A DNA stretch of 64,000 bases from Planktomarina temperata RCA23 (GTDB lineage: Bacteria; Pseudomonadota; Alphaproteobacteria; Rhodobacterales; Rhodobacteraceae), in contig NZ_CP003984.1 of assembly GCF_000738435.1 (NCBI RefSeq), positions 806,001 through 870,000 of the forward strand, written 5' to 3'. The notes under the pieces were generated by a model. It did no database searches. It had not been told where the DNA came from and saw only the letters and a program-made list of their open reading frames with translations. The position numbers and the translations under genes are program-made. The stretch's first letter is position 1, and every line of letters begins with the position of its first letter. Positions 34,279 through 43,667 of this stretch are shown here, piece after piece.

Positions 34279-35564
34279 CGGATCAAATCAAACAGGCTCT
34301 GTTGCCCAACTTTTGCAAAAACCTGCCGTAGGGCATCCCGGTTGACCAAGAGGCTTTGCAATTGAGTGACAACTTCGGTCAGATCGGCATCTGTTATTCC
34401 TGAAATGGCTTCGGCAACTGTAATCTCTTTGCGTGCGAGCAGTTCAGATTGCATTTGCGCGGTTGCGGCATAGGCGCCGACCTGGGCTTGGACTAAGGAA
34501 AAATGATCAATAGCTTGGTCTAAGCCGGAGAGCGAGGTTTGCAAATCGCTGTCTTTATCGACCAAAGTGACGGTATCTCCCAATCGTCCATCACCCTGAA
34601 TTTGCTGTAATTTAATCGTATTGCTGGGCGTAGCTTCGGCGCCTGTGACCCCATCAGAGTCGATATGTGAGATGGTGAAGCCATTGCCATCTGTGCTGAG
34701 TAAAACCAGCCCGTTGCCGTCTTCTGCGGCCGTGGCACGCACGCCCGTTAATTCTGTTTTTGCATTGACCGCTGCGATCATGCTGTCCATCGTCCCAAAG
34801 ACAATATCCGCAGAGATATCCGCCTGTCCATTGGGGCCCTCAATCCGAAGCCCCAAAGGGGTTGGATTGGGACCGATGTCAAAGGTCAGCAGCGCTCCAT
34901 CGGCTGAAGTGACCGTGCTTTGCGTGGCGTATACAGCTGATTTTTCAAGCGAAGTTTCAAACTCTTGCACGATGTCAAACACAGACTTTGTGCCCTCTTG
35001 GGTCTGCACGCGCATAAAACTTGAGACGCCATCCACGCCGGTTGTAATGTTGAGCGAGGCCGAGACGGGCAGGCTGTGCAACCCATTGTCACCGCTGTAA
35101 GCCACAGATCCGTCAAGGTTGATTTTGAAGGGATCATCATTTGTCTGATAGCCGCCGAATAGGGCTTGCCCCTGCGTATCGCGGCTATTGGCCAAGGCGA
35201 CCAGCGCATTTTTATGCTGGGTGACTTCCTTGCGGATGGACATGCGATCTGCTGCATTCAACGTGTCATTTGAGGCCTGGATTGACAGCTCTTTTAACCG
35301 GATCAGCAGGTTTTGCACCTGTCCTGTGACCTCATCCGTGTCCGATAGGCGCGCTTCGATCCTGTTCATATTACTGCGGAAGCGCTCGAGACCGGCCTGG
35401 AGATCTTTTGCGGCAAACAGTTTTGATGTTGCAATCGGATCGGTCGAGGGCCTGATGGGTTTCTGTCCAGAAGCCACCTGGGTTTGCAACTCGCTCAATT
35501 GAACGGAGAGACGGCTCAAATTGCTGATGGTTTGTTGGTTGAACATCTTGGTACTAATCGTCAT
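34275..35564 (-). CDS. flgL: hook-filament junction protein FlgL (HAP3)
   Basis: 429 residues; N-terminal flagellin-like helices (MTISTKMFNQQTISNLSRLSVQLSELQTQVASGQK, in parts: SGQKPIRPSTDPIATSKLFA) and C-terminal helix (EITVAEAISGITDADLTEVVTQL). Longer than enteric FlgL (about 317) by an inserted central domain. Joins FlgK to the filament. Follows flgK by 16 bases, then overlaps sltF. Confidence 0.92.
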   Translation of the reverse strand: MTISTKMFNQQTISNLSRLSVQLSELQTQVASGQKPIRPSTDPIATSKLFAAKDLQAGLERFRSNMNRIEARLSDTDEVTGQVQNLLIRLKELSIQASNDTLNAADRMSIRKEVTQHKNALVALANSRDTQGQALFGGYQTNDDPFKINLDGSVAYSGDNGLHSLPVSASLNITTGVDGVSSFMRVQTQEGTKSVFDIVQEFETSLEKSAVYATQSTVTSADGALLTFDIGPNPTPLGLRIEGPNGQADISADIVFGTMDSMIAAVNAKTELTGVRATAAEDGNGLVLLSTDGNGFTISHIDSDGVTGAEATPSNTIKLQQIQGDGRLGDTVTLVDKDSDLQTSLSGLDQAIDHFSLVQAQVGAYAATAQMQSELLARKEITVAEAISGITDADLTEVVTQLQSLLVNRDALRQVFAKVGQQSLFDLIR

Positions 35565-35580
35565 GTTAAGATCCCATTCA

Positions 35581-38500
35581 TCAAATCGAGCGTAACAGAG
35601 TATCGAGCAGCTCTTTCGCTGTGCTCAACACCCGCGCTAAAGCTTGGTAGGCTTGTTGTTGCTCCAGAAGCCGCGCCGCTTCTGTGTCGAGGTTCACCCC
35701 GGAAAACTCAGATTCAATCTCCATGGCCGCATCTCTCACCGCCTCGGTTGAGGCGGCCGCAATCGCAGAGGAGCGCACTTTGGCACCAACATCCAAGATC
35801 AATGCGCTGAATTTTTCTGAAAACCCGCCGCGTCCAGAGTTTTGATCAGTGGATTGCAGCGCCAAGAGCTGGGAGATATTGCGCCCGTCGCCCTGGCCAT
35901 TGACGTTTCCAGCCACGCTGAAACTGTCACCATCCATCAAGGTGCCCTTTAATACCAAATCAACGCCAGCCACATTAAACATACCGGTTTCGTCGAGGTA
36001 ACGGCTGGCAATCGTGTCGCCTGAAAGATGGTCTATGATTTCAATTCGGCCACTCGCCGCATCCGTCACCACCACATCCAAGGATCGTGGCAGGCCGACT
36101 GAAGCTGGGACATCTTCGCGGTCAAACTGCGCTGACAAACGCCGCGTGCCGCCCCCGGTTAGAATGACGATCAACTCTTCACTGGGGAGGTTGCGCAGTG
36201 AGATGTGTTCCGACACCAAGCTCTCTGCGGCGGCCTCAATGCCGATGGCGCTTTGGTCGGTGGTTGAGATCCGCAATCCGTTTTCATCGACGGTGAGCTG
36301 GTTCGGTGTCACCGATAGGCCCAGTGCAGTTGCATTTGCGCTGGGCAATATCCGAAAATCATCAGCCAGGCTGGCGCCGGTGCGGGTCAGTTGGAGCTGA
36401 TAGATGCCGCTTGTTGGCGCGCTCCCGGTCACGGTTGTGCCGGCTGGTAGGGGGGATGCGGAGGTGATGGACAGGTCAGCGTTACTGTCCAATGCGACTT
36501 GCACGCTATAGCTCACCCCGCCGGATTGAAACGTGAGGCTGCGGGGGGAACTCAAGGCGCTTGCGGTGAAACTGCGGCCCGTCATCACCTCGCTCTGCGT
36601 CGCCTCGGATACTCCAAAAACTGCGCGCGCCGCGGCGCTGTTATTTGGAGCCACTTGCAAAAATGCCCCCATTTCAGAGCCGTCCTGCGCGCTGACGGTG
36701 AGCTCTAAATTCTCATTGAAGCTTGCGGAGAGGCGCCCGGCCTCCGGCCCTGTGATGTAAATCTCACCATCGGTCATCCGCAGTACAAAGTCTTGCTGCC
36801 CGAGGCGAAGGGTGATGGCGTCGCCTTCACTGGGTTTTTGCGTCAGCGCCACACCTTTGAGAACCGGTATAGGGGCCACGGCGCGGATCTGCTTTGCCAA
36901 GGCTGCTGCGATGGATTGACTGCTGAGGTCTGTCAGGGTGGCGGTGTGCACAGCCGCGTTGATCTTACTGTCGGATCCGTCTGTTTCGAGCGCGATCGAA
37001 AACTTGGCAGCTGCGGCGCTGGCCAGGCTCCCATCCGGCCGCGCTTCATTGCCATCCAACCCTTCACTTGCGGCGAAATCCAAGGCCATCCAGGACCCTC
37101 CGGGGTCAATTTCTCGACGGATAGATCCGTCTGAAAAGGGATCTGCTGCACTATTTTTGACGCCAAAATCTGTTGTGAGAGAGAATGTTTTTGGAACTGT
37201 TAAGGTGATTTCACCACCGAACCGTGCGAATTTGGTTGTGCTGCCGGCCGCACCCAATGTCACGGGCGCCGTTGTGCGCGGTTGACCGGCCTGACCAATC
37301 GGGCGGAGCTCAACGCCACTGCCCGCGGTCGCCACGTCACCAACAATAATGTCGTAGCCTTCGGCATTGTTGAGAGTCAGTTGCGAAAAATCGGCTGATA
37401 CATGCGCGGTTATCCCCGTTTCAGAGGATCTTGCATTTATCACCACAGCAAGATCTCTGAGATCAGAATTGGACACTGTGCCAACGAAATCGATGGGCTC
37501 AGAATTTTCAGCCTTTAGAGAAAAACTAATCTGCCCATCGGGCACCGCAGAGAGGCGCAGGCGGGTCTGGGCCTGTGCTTTCACCCCCAGATCAGCGCTG
37601 AGTGCGTTCATCTCTTGGGCGATGTAATTTGCCATGACCCCCTGCGGGACCTCAAAATCTACGCCGCCCTCTGCCCCAATGGACAAAGAGATCGTTTGTG
37701 CTTGGGTGGGCACAGTGATGGGGAAACTGTCCCCGGACCAAACTGGGGGGGCGAAGCCACTGGTGGAAAATCGCAGGGTTTGCGCCCCGGATGGGCTGGA
37801 TCGCTGAATGCTACTGCCTTGAAAATTATTGTCTGCACCACCATTCAAATATTGTGCACTATATTCGGCTTGATCCAAAAATCCATTGGCCGGGGTCAGG
37901 TAGTTGATCACCTCTGATGTGGTTAAAGGAACACCGGCGATTTGCCGGCCTTCGCGGGTGAAGACTTGAATTTGGGACGCTGTCGCATTGCCAATTGACA
38001 GGCCGCCAGAAATTGCGTCACCGGCCAAAATGGAACCGCCGGTCATTGCGTCGCCACCGCTTGCAATGGATAAAAGACCACTGTTTCCAGCGGCAAAAAG
38101 TCCGAGATCGGCGAAATTTTTCTGATCAGCGGTGACCAGCGTTCCATTGTTCAACATCTCAGCGAACTGGGACATATTTGTGGCGAGGTCTTCGATGCGG
38201 CGTGTGTTGAAGGCGGATGCATCAAATTCATAGTCAACACCGCCGAGTGTAACGGTGAGGCTTGAGAGATTATTTTGTTGCGCGTCCGAGAGGCTAAAGG
38301 ACAGGCTGTCCTGGGTTTTGAGAGAGAACAGGTCAATATTGCTCACCCCAGCGGGAATGACGCCAATAACGCCATCATTGCGTAAACGTGTGGCGGCGAC
38401 GCTGCCGGAATCGTTTTTCAACAGCTGTGTTAAATCTGTCAGTCCGCTTGGCTCAGGAATTGAAAAAGAGCCAACCGAGATGCTGGCAGAGCCTGAATTT

Positions 38501-39822
38501 TCGAGGCTTTCTGACGACACGATCGCGCCTGCGGCCGCAAACTCTTCGGCTTTGGACAGCAAGAATTTCATATTGGCGGCTTTGCCTTGTGACATCGACA
38601 AAGAGATTTCGTCTCCATCCGCGGCCGCGCCACTGATCGCTATGGTGACGCCTTGGAATTCCACCGAGCTTGTGCCGCTGGCGACAATTGCACCGTCTGG
38701 TTTGGCGGCATTCCAGATATTATTGGCCTTGTCATAGGTCAGGGTCAGCGTTGCGTCGCTGACCACACCCGCGGGTGCAGAGATTGATGTGGCAATGGAT
38801 CCTAAATTCGAGGTGGATTGATGAACGTCAATTGCATCAAGTGAAAACATATCCCCACCGCGCAAACCATTGAGGGTCAACCCCGATCTGTGCACAGTGT
38901 TGAGGTCGCCCATGACGGTTCGGGCCAATCCATCGAGATCGCGCGTGGTTTGTCCGATGGCCTCATAGGCTGCGACCAGGCCTGCGATAATGCCGGAGGT
39001 GATTTGTTTGGTGGGGCGCAGTGAGCCACCACCGCCGGCGTAGATAGTCACCTTACCCTCTTCAAAACTGGCCGAGAGGGCTGCGGCGTTTTTGCTTTCC
39101 ACGAGTATGGGACCCGAGCCTGTGGAACCAAGGCTTAATGTGGCATCGCCTCGGGTTTGATAATCCGCGGAGAGTCCCACAAACTCTGCGATGCTGGATA
39201 TGGATTTATCCCGCTGATCCAACAGAGAATTCGCCGCATTGCCGCTGCCGCCTGCTGAAATCAGCGTGGCTTGGATATTGGCCAGGCCTTGGGTTTCAAT
39301 GTTCAAAGAGGAAATCGCGCTTTCAATACCGCTTTCGATTGAGGTCTGAAGGGCATCCAAGGATCCAGCCAAAGCCGCAAAGGCGGAGGCCAGCGCCTTG
39401 CCCTGCTCAAGCGCCACAACGCGCCCGGCAAGATCCCCAGGCGCCTGGGCAATGCTGCTGATGCCATTGAAGAAGGTGTTGATTGAGAAGGTCAGATCAT
39501 AGTCTTCGGGCAAGAGCACCGATTCCAGAGTATTGAGCGCGTCTTTATAGGTATCGGCGCGGGAGAAATCGGATTGGCTGTCGCGCGCGCGTGCGGCGAT
39601 GAAGCCATCAAAGGCGCGGGAAATATCCGACACGCGCACGCCCAAGCCAACTTGATCCGACACGCTCAATATTCCGCCTTGTGTCGCGGAAATTTCTTCC
39701 ATTGAGGCTTCGCGCCGACGGTAGCCTTCGGTGTTCAGGTTTGCAATATTCTGTCCGGTGACGCTGAGGGCTTTGCGATAGGCTTGAATGCCACTGCTGC
39801 CGATATCGTATAAACCAGCCAT
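35581..39822 (-). CDS. flgK: hook-filament junction protein FlgK (HAP1), very large
   Basis: 1,413 residues, more than twice the usual 450-650. The termini are canonical: N-terminal IQAYRKALSVTGQNIANLNTEGYRRREASM and C-terminal GVNLDTEAARLLEQQQAYQALARVLSTAKELLDTLL (both read as FlgK helices). The middle is a long series of Ser/Ala/Gly-rich beta-type segments, presumably extra outer domains. No stop or frameshift. In structure it should still form an 11-subunit junction ring, with large surface decorations. Two bases after flgJ. Confidence 0.9.
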   Translation of the reverse strand: MAGLYDIGSSGIQAYRKALSVTGQNIANLNTEGYRRREASMEEISATQGGILSVSDQVGLGVRVSDISRAFDGFIAARARDSQSDFSRADTYKDALNTLESVLLPEDYDLTFSINTFFNGISSIAQAPGDLAGRVVALEQGKALASAFAALAGSLDALQTSIESGIESAISSLNIETQGLANIQATLISAGGSGNAANSLLDQRDKSISSIAEFVGLSADYQTRGDATLSLGSTGSGPILVESKNAAALSASFEEGKVTIYAGGGGSLRPTKQITSGIIAGLVAAYEAIGQTTRDLDGLARTVMGDLNTVHRSGLTLNGLRGGDMFSLDAIDVHQSTSNLGSIATSISAPAGVVSDATLTLTYDKANNIWNAAKPDGAIVASGTSSVEFQGVTIAISGAAADGDEISLSMSQGKAANMKFLLSKAEEFAAAGAIVSSESLENSGSASISVGSFSIPEPSGLTDLTQLLKNDSGSVAATRLRNDGVIGVIPAGVSNIDLFSLKTQDSLSFSLSDAQQNNLSSLTVTLGGVDYEFDASAFNTRRIEDLATNMSQFAEMLNNGTLVTADQKNFADLGLFAAGNSGLLSIASGGDAMTGGSILAGDAISGGLSIGNATASQIQVFTREGRQIAGVPLTTSEVINYLTPANGFLDQAEYSAQYLNGGADNNFQGSSIQRSSPSGAQTLRFSTSGFAPPVWSGDSFPITVPTQAQTISLSIGAEGGVDFEVPQGVMANYIAQEMNALSADLGVKAQAQTRLRLSAVPDGQISFSLKAENSEPIDFVGTVSNSDLRDLAVVINARSSETGITAHVSADFSQLTLNNAEGYDIIVGDVATAGSGVELRPIGQAGQPRTTAPVTLGAAGSTTKFARFGGEITLTVPKTFSLTTDFGVKNSAADPFSDGSIRREIDPGGSWMALDFAASEGLDGNEARPDGSLASAAAAKFSIALETDGSDSKINAAVHTATLTDLSSQSIAAALAKQIRAVAPIPVLKGVALTQKPSEGDAITLRLGQQDFVLRMTDGEIYITGPEAGRLSASFNENLELTVSAQDGSEMGAFLQVAPNNSAAARAVFGVSEATQSEVMTGRSFTASALSSPRSLTFQSGGVSYSVQVALDSNADLSITSASPLPAGTTVTGSAPTSGIYQLQLTRTGASLADDFRILPSANATALGLSVTPNQLTVDENGLRISTTDQSAIGIEAAAESLVSEHISLRNLPSEELIVILTGGGTRRLSAQFDREDVPASVGLPRSLDVVVTDAASGRIEIIDHLSGDTIASRYLDETGMFNVAGVDLVLKGTLMDGDSFSVAGNVNGQGDGRNISQLLALQSTDQNSGRGGFSEKFSALILDVGAKVRSSAIAAASTEAVRDAAMEIESEFSGVNLDTEAARLLEQQQAYQALARVLSTAKELLDTLLRSI

Positions 39823-39824
39823 GG

Positions 39825-40175
39825 CTATTTCACCTGATCGGACAGGCCGGCGCCCAACTGTGTGACGATGGCTTCAGCAAGGCCGAGTGAGATACCGGTG
39901 GAGCTGCTGCGTGCAACTTCAACGTCCAGCATGCCTTGAAAGGTCTTGCCGGCTTCAGATGAAAACATGCCCTCGGCCAATTCCCCCTGGCGCGCTTGTT
40001 TTAGAAATTCGGCAAGAAAAATCGATTCAAATTCTTTGGCCACCTCATAGAGCTGTTCTTTTTCGCTTTTGCTGCGATCCAAATGGGTCGGGCTCCAGGC
40101 GGCGCTGGCCCGCATTGTGTCGCGCGCCTGAGCCAATGCGAAAGATTGGCTCGACATGCCTGCAAAATCTGCCAT
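39825..40175 (-). CDS. flgJ: rod-capping protein FlgJ, muramidase domain absent
   Basis: 116 residues, corresponding only to the N-terminal rod-cap domain of enteric FlgJ (313 residues): LYEVAKEFESIFLAEFLKQAR and GMFSSEAGKTFQGMLDVEVARSSS are typical (QFEALFLxxMLKxMR and the Y/F-xxMLDxE block). The missing peptidoglycan hydrolase is presumably supplied by SltF at 33442. Confidence 0.88.
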   Translation of the reverse strand: MADFAGMSSQSFALAQARDTMRASAAWSPTHLDRSKSEKEQLYEVAKEFESIFLAEFLKQARQGELAEGMFSSEAGKTFQGMLDVEVARSSSTGISLGLAEAIVTQLGAGLSDQVK

Positions 40176-40187
40176 CGACGGATCCCC

Positions 40188-41324
40188 CTAAATGATTATC
40201 AGCTCAGCACGCAGGGCACCGGCTTCGCGTAGGGCTTCTAAGATCGCGACCAAATCAGAGGCGGTGGCGCCAACCGCATTGATTGCGTTGACCAATGAGG
40301 AGAGTGAAACACCCGGATCAAATACGAATGCTGTCGCTGTTTCTTCTTCGGCCTGGATGTCTGTGTCAGGTGTGATCACCGGATCATTCGGTGCCACCAC
40401 GGTTTGATCGCCATTGGTGACAACGGTTTGACCTTGATCGACATTGAAATCTTCGTTGACGCTCACGGTCATCGTGCCATGCGTGACGGCGGCAGGGGTC
40501 ACGCGCACATTGCCGCCGATGACTATGGTGCCGGTGCGCGAATTGATAATCACCCGTGCGGGAGGTTCGGCCTGCTGCACTTCAACGTTTTCCATCAAGG
40601 ACATAAAGGAAACGCGCTGACTTGGATCAACTGGAGCACGCACACGGATCGAGTTTGCATCCAATGGCACCGCCACATCAGGGCCGAAAATGCTATTGAT
40701 AGCCTCCGCAGTATTTGATGCTGTGGTGAAATCACCGCGATGTAGGTTTAGGACCAAATGTGGGGTTTCCAAAAAGGCACTGGGCACCATACGTTCCACA
40801 GATGCGCCGCGGGGAATGCGCCCGACAGTCGGCACATTGACCACAAGCGAGGATTGATCGGCCCCTTGGACGCCCAGGCCACCCACAACCAGATTGCCTT
40901 GGGCGATTGCATAGGTTTCACCATCGGCGCCCAGAAGGGGGCTCATTAATAGGGTGCCGCCGCGTAGAGAATTGGCGCCGCCCATTGTGGATACCGTGAT
41001 ATCGAGGGTTTGGCCTACTTTCGTAAATGCGGGCAGCTCTGCGGTGATCATAACCGCAGCTGCATTCTTAGCGTTAAGACCTGAGACATCTGTGACCAGC
41101 CCAAACCGAGACACCATAGCCTGCATTGACTGCAAGGTTAGACCAGAATTGCCATCCCCAGTGCCCGCTAAGCCCACGACGATCCCATAGCCAACAAGTT
41201 GGTTCGCCCTAACCCCAGCCACGCTGGCGATATCTTTAACGCGTTCGGCATGGGCCGCCGTTTGCGCCAAGAGCACGAAGAGAACGGCTGCGATGCTGCG
41301 CGTGAAAGGGGGAGGGAGGGTCAT
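40188..41324 (-). CDS. flgI: flagellar P-ring protein FlgI
   Basis: 378 residues with signal peptide ([20 protein letters not shown]). Family strings [32 protein letters not shown]-like, and the C-terminal [31 protein letters not shown] are conserved. ATG at 41324 chosen over an in-frame start at 41519 because only this yields a signal peptide; the longer frame runs back into flgH. Periplasmic bushing of the rod. Confidence 0.94.
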   Translation of the reverse strand: MTLPPPFTRSIAAVLFVLLAQTAAHAERVKDIASVAGVRANQLVGYGIVVGLAGTGDGNSGLTLQSMQAMVSRFGLVTDVSGLNAKNAAAVMITAELPAFTKVGQTLDITVSTMGGANSLRGGTLLMSPLLGADGETYAIAQGNLVVGGLGVQGADQSSLVVNVPTVGRIPRGASVERMVPSAFLETPHLVLNLHRGDFTTASNTAEAINSIFGPDVAVPLDANSIRVRAPVDPSQRVSFMSLMENVEVQQAEPPARVIINSRTGTIVIGGNVRVTPAAVTHGTMTVSVNEDFNVDQGQTVVTNGDQTVVAPNDPVITPDTDIQAEEETATAFVFDPGVSLSSLVNAINAVGATASDLVAILEALREAGALRAELIII

Positions 41325-41337
41325 GGGTTCATTAGCC

Positions 41338-42021
41338 TCAATAAGGGGATAAATCAGTAAGAATGCGCTGCAACCAGCCCGCTTTTGCCGTATTGGCCAC
41401 ATCACCTGCACCGATATATTTGATCTCAGCATTGGCGATGCGATCAGATGATATGACATTATTTGAGCTGATATCTTCCGGGCGCACAATTCCACGCACG
41501 CGGATATATTCATCCCCATTGTTCAGGGTCAGCTTCTTTTGACCTAAAATCTCAAGATTGCCGCCTTCGAAGACCCGAGCAACGGTGACAGACATCTGCC
41601 CCGTAAGACTGTTAGATTGTGCAGCTGATCCAGAACCAGAGAAGCTTTGATCCGTTCCGGCACTCAGCGAGCTTTCCAATCGGTTTAGGCCTAAAATATT
41701 GGGCATGTCTAGGTCAAACCCGGTGGCTTTGTTGTTGGCGGCGTTTTGGGACTTCGTCGCCTGAAAGTTCTCAGCGAAAGAGACTGTCAAAATATCGCCA
41801 ATTCGGCTTGCGCGGCGATCCGTTGCAAAGAGCCCAGCTTGAGCGGAGTTGTAAATAGCCCCTGACGGGTAGCGGGTTTGCTGCTGTGGTGCAAAGGTCA
41901 TTGGTGAGACTGGCTGGTATTCTGCACTGTTTTGCTCCTCCGAATAGGTGGAGACACATCCTGTCAACGATGTGAGACATGTACAAAATATTACACCAAA
42001 GGATATTTTGGAGAGGTTCAT
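41338..42021 (-). CDS. flgH: flagellar L-ring lipoprotein FlgH
   Basis: 227 residues; lipobox LTGC at about residues 18-21 shows an outer-membrane lipoprotein. Conserved FlgH parts: [62 protein letters not shown] and the final [16 protein letters not shown] at 42021 preferred to a GTG two codons upstream because GGGAG would abut the GTG. Confidence 0.95.
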   Translation of the reverse strand: MNLSKISFGVIFCTCLTSLTGCVSTYSEEQNSAEYQPVSPMTFAPQQQTRYPSGAIYNSAQAGLFATDRRASRIGDILTVSFAENFQATKSQNAANNKATGFDLDMPNILGLNRLESSLSAGTDQSFSGSGSAAQSNSLTGQMSVTVARVFEGGNLEILGQKKLTLNNGDEYIRVRGIVRPEDISSNNVISSDRIANAEIKYIGAGDVANTAKAGWLQRILTDLSPY

Positions 42022-42031
42022 TTTCACTCCC

Positions 42032-42820
42032 TTACAAGTTATTTGACAAGAAGCGCATCATTTCATCCACGGCTGAAATCGACTTTGAGCTGACTTCATA
42101 GGCGCGTTGAGTTTCGATCATATTGACCAATTGCTGCACAACATTAACGTTTGAACCTTCGAGGAAACCCTGGCTTAACTTGCCAAAACCGGCACTGCGA
42201 GGGTTGCCTTCAACCGGTGGGCCGCTGGCGCCTGTTTCAATCAGAAAAGACTCGCCAATCGCTTGCAAACCCTGTGGGTTGACGAAGTTGGCAAGCGCGA
42301 TTTGCCCCACCTCTTGCGGGTCTGATTGTCCGGCGAGCATGACCGAAATGATGCCGTCGGAGGACACGTTGATTTCGTTGGTGCCTTCTGGGATTTGAAT
42401 TTCTGGCTGAACGACATAACCGCTGGAAGTTGTCAGAGTGCCTTGGCCATTGCGCGAAAATGTACCGTTGCGCGTGTAGCCCATTTGCCCATCCGGCATT
42501 AAAACTTGAAAGAAACCAGCGCCGTCGATTGCCAAATCCAGGGAGTTATCCGTAGACAACAGTCCACCCTGCGTGTAAAGTTTTTGTGTATTCAGAAGCT
42601 TGACGCCTGTTCCAACTGCTGAAGCGGATGTCAACATTGTCCCATCAGCCGTTTGCCCGCCCGCAGATTGGGTCACCTGATACAGCAGGCTTTCAAAATT
42701 GGGGCGATCGCTTTTGAAACCGGTCGTATTCACATTGGCAAGATTGTTAGCAATAATTTGCATCTTGGTTTGTTGTGCGGTGAGGCCAGTTTTGGCGACA
42801 TGCATGGCGGCTGTGGACAT
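42032..42820 (-). CDS. flgG: distal rod protein FlgG
   Basis: 262 residues, the usual length. N-terminal AAMHVAKTGLTAQQTKMQIIANNLANVNT and GFKSDRPNFESLLYQ, C-terminal GFLEGSNVNVVQQLVNMIETQRAYEVSSK are diagnostic for FlgG. First gene behind its own sigma-54 promoter, heading flgGHIJKL-sltF. Confidence 0.96.
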   Translation of the reverse strand: MSTAAMHVAKTGLTAQQTKMQIIANNLANVNTTGFKSDRPNFESLLYQVTQSAGGQTADGTMLTSASAVGTGVKLLNTQKLYTQGGLLSTDNSLDLAIDGAGFFQVLMPDGQMGYTRNGTFSRNGQGTLTTSSGYVVQPEIQIPEGTNEINVSSDGIISVMLAGQSDPQEVGQIALANFVNPQGLQAIGESFLIETGASGPPVEGNPRSAGFGKLSQGFLEGSNVNVVQQLVNMIETQRAYEVSSKSISAVDEMMRFLSNNL

Positions 42821-42855
42821 CTTCTAACTCCTAGACCAGAGGTTCGAATAGATTA

Positions 42856-42873
42856 CTGCAAGAGCCATGCCAA
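42856..42873 (-). promoter_or_regulatory. sigma-54 promoter of flgGHIJKL-sltF
   Basis: Minus strand TTGGCATGGCTCTTGCAG: GG at 42870-42871 and GC at 42858-42859, correct spacing. It lies in the short gap between flgF and flgG, splitting the flg genes into two transcription units. Confidence 0.9.
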
Positions 42874-42881
42874 AGCTGTTT

Positions 42882-43643
42882 CTAGTTTTGCGGAAGCCTC
42901 ATAAGTTCGGCGCCGCCGCGGTCAATATCTTCCGCCAGCTTAATGAATTTAATATTCATTTCGAATTGACGTTGGGTCTCTAAAGACAAAACGAGTTCTT
43001 CAACAGCGTCTACGTTGGATGCTTCAAGCATGCCCTGAACAATGGTTACTTTTTGATCGGGCGCAGGCACGCTGCCGTCAAATCTTCGTATGTGACTGTC
43101 GGCATGTTTTGTCAGCGTTTCCCCGACGGCTGATGTGAGGCCGAACCGCCCGACTTGAACGTACTGGCCCGGGGGGCCATCAAATGGCTCAATCGAAATT
43201 TCACCGATATTCGATACTTTAAGGTCGTTAAACGGTGGGAGTTGTAGAGGCTGTAAATTATCATCCAACACTTTTTCATTGGCACCATTTACCAAAAAAC
43301 CATCTGGGTTTAGGGCAAAATCGCCGCGCCGTGTTAAGGATATGTCTCCACCTGTTGTAGGTTCCACATAAAAATAACCCGCGGAAACAATGGAAATGTC
43401 AGTTTTTAGATCGGTTTGCTTGAGCGGTCCAGGACTGTCCGAAAATCCGGCCTTTCCAGTTTCCAGTCTGAAGACCCGGGCGGTTGCCTGATCCATGGCT
43501 TGCACGAATGCAGAGCCACCATCATTTGGCAGATCCTTGCGAAACCCTGGAATGTCCACACTACTCAGGTTGTTTGCAGAGGTCGTGCGGACATCGTTCA
43601 TTGTTTTGATCGAGTTGAGTGCCGTATGTATCATTCTATCCAT
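42882..43643 (-). CDS. flgF: proximal rod protein FlgF
   Basis: 253 residues. N-terminal MDRMIHTALNSIKTMNDVRTTS with NNLSSVDIPGFRKD, central LTRRGDFALNPDGFLVNG and C-terminal MLEASNVDAVEELVLSLETQRQ fit FlgF. AGGAG lies nine bases before the ATG. Twenty-four bases after flgE. Confidence 0.93.
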   Translation of the reverse strand: MDRMIHTALNSIKTMNDVRTTSANNLSSVDIPGFRKDLPNDGGSAFVQAMDQATARVFRLETGKAGFSDSPGPLKQTDLKTDISIVSAGYFYVEPTTGGDISLTRRGDFALNPDGFLVNGANEKVLDDNLQPLQLPPFNDLKVSNIGEISIEPFDGPPGQYVQVGRFGLTSAVGETLTKHADSHIRRFDGSVPAPDQKVTIVQGMLEASNVDAVEELVLSLETQRQFEMNIKFIKLAEDIDRGGAELMRLPQN

Positions 43644-43667
43644 GATGAACTACTCCTGCCGCTCCAC

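Noticed and set aside
36014-38737. several 100-160 codon plus-strand ORFs opposite flgK
   Set aside because: Produced by the high-GC, Ser/Ala-rich flgK sequence read on the other strand; flgK itself is intact.
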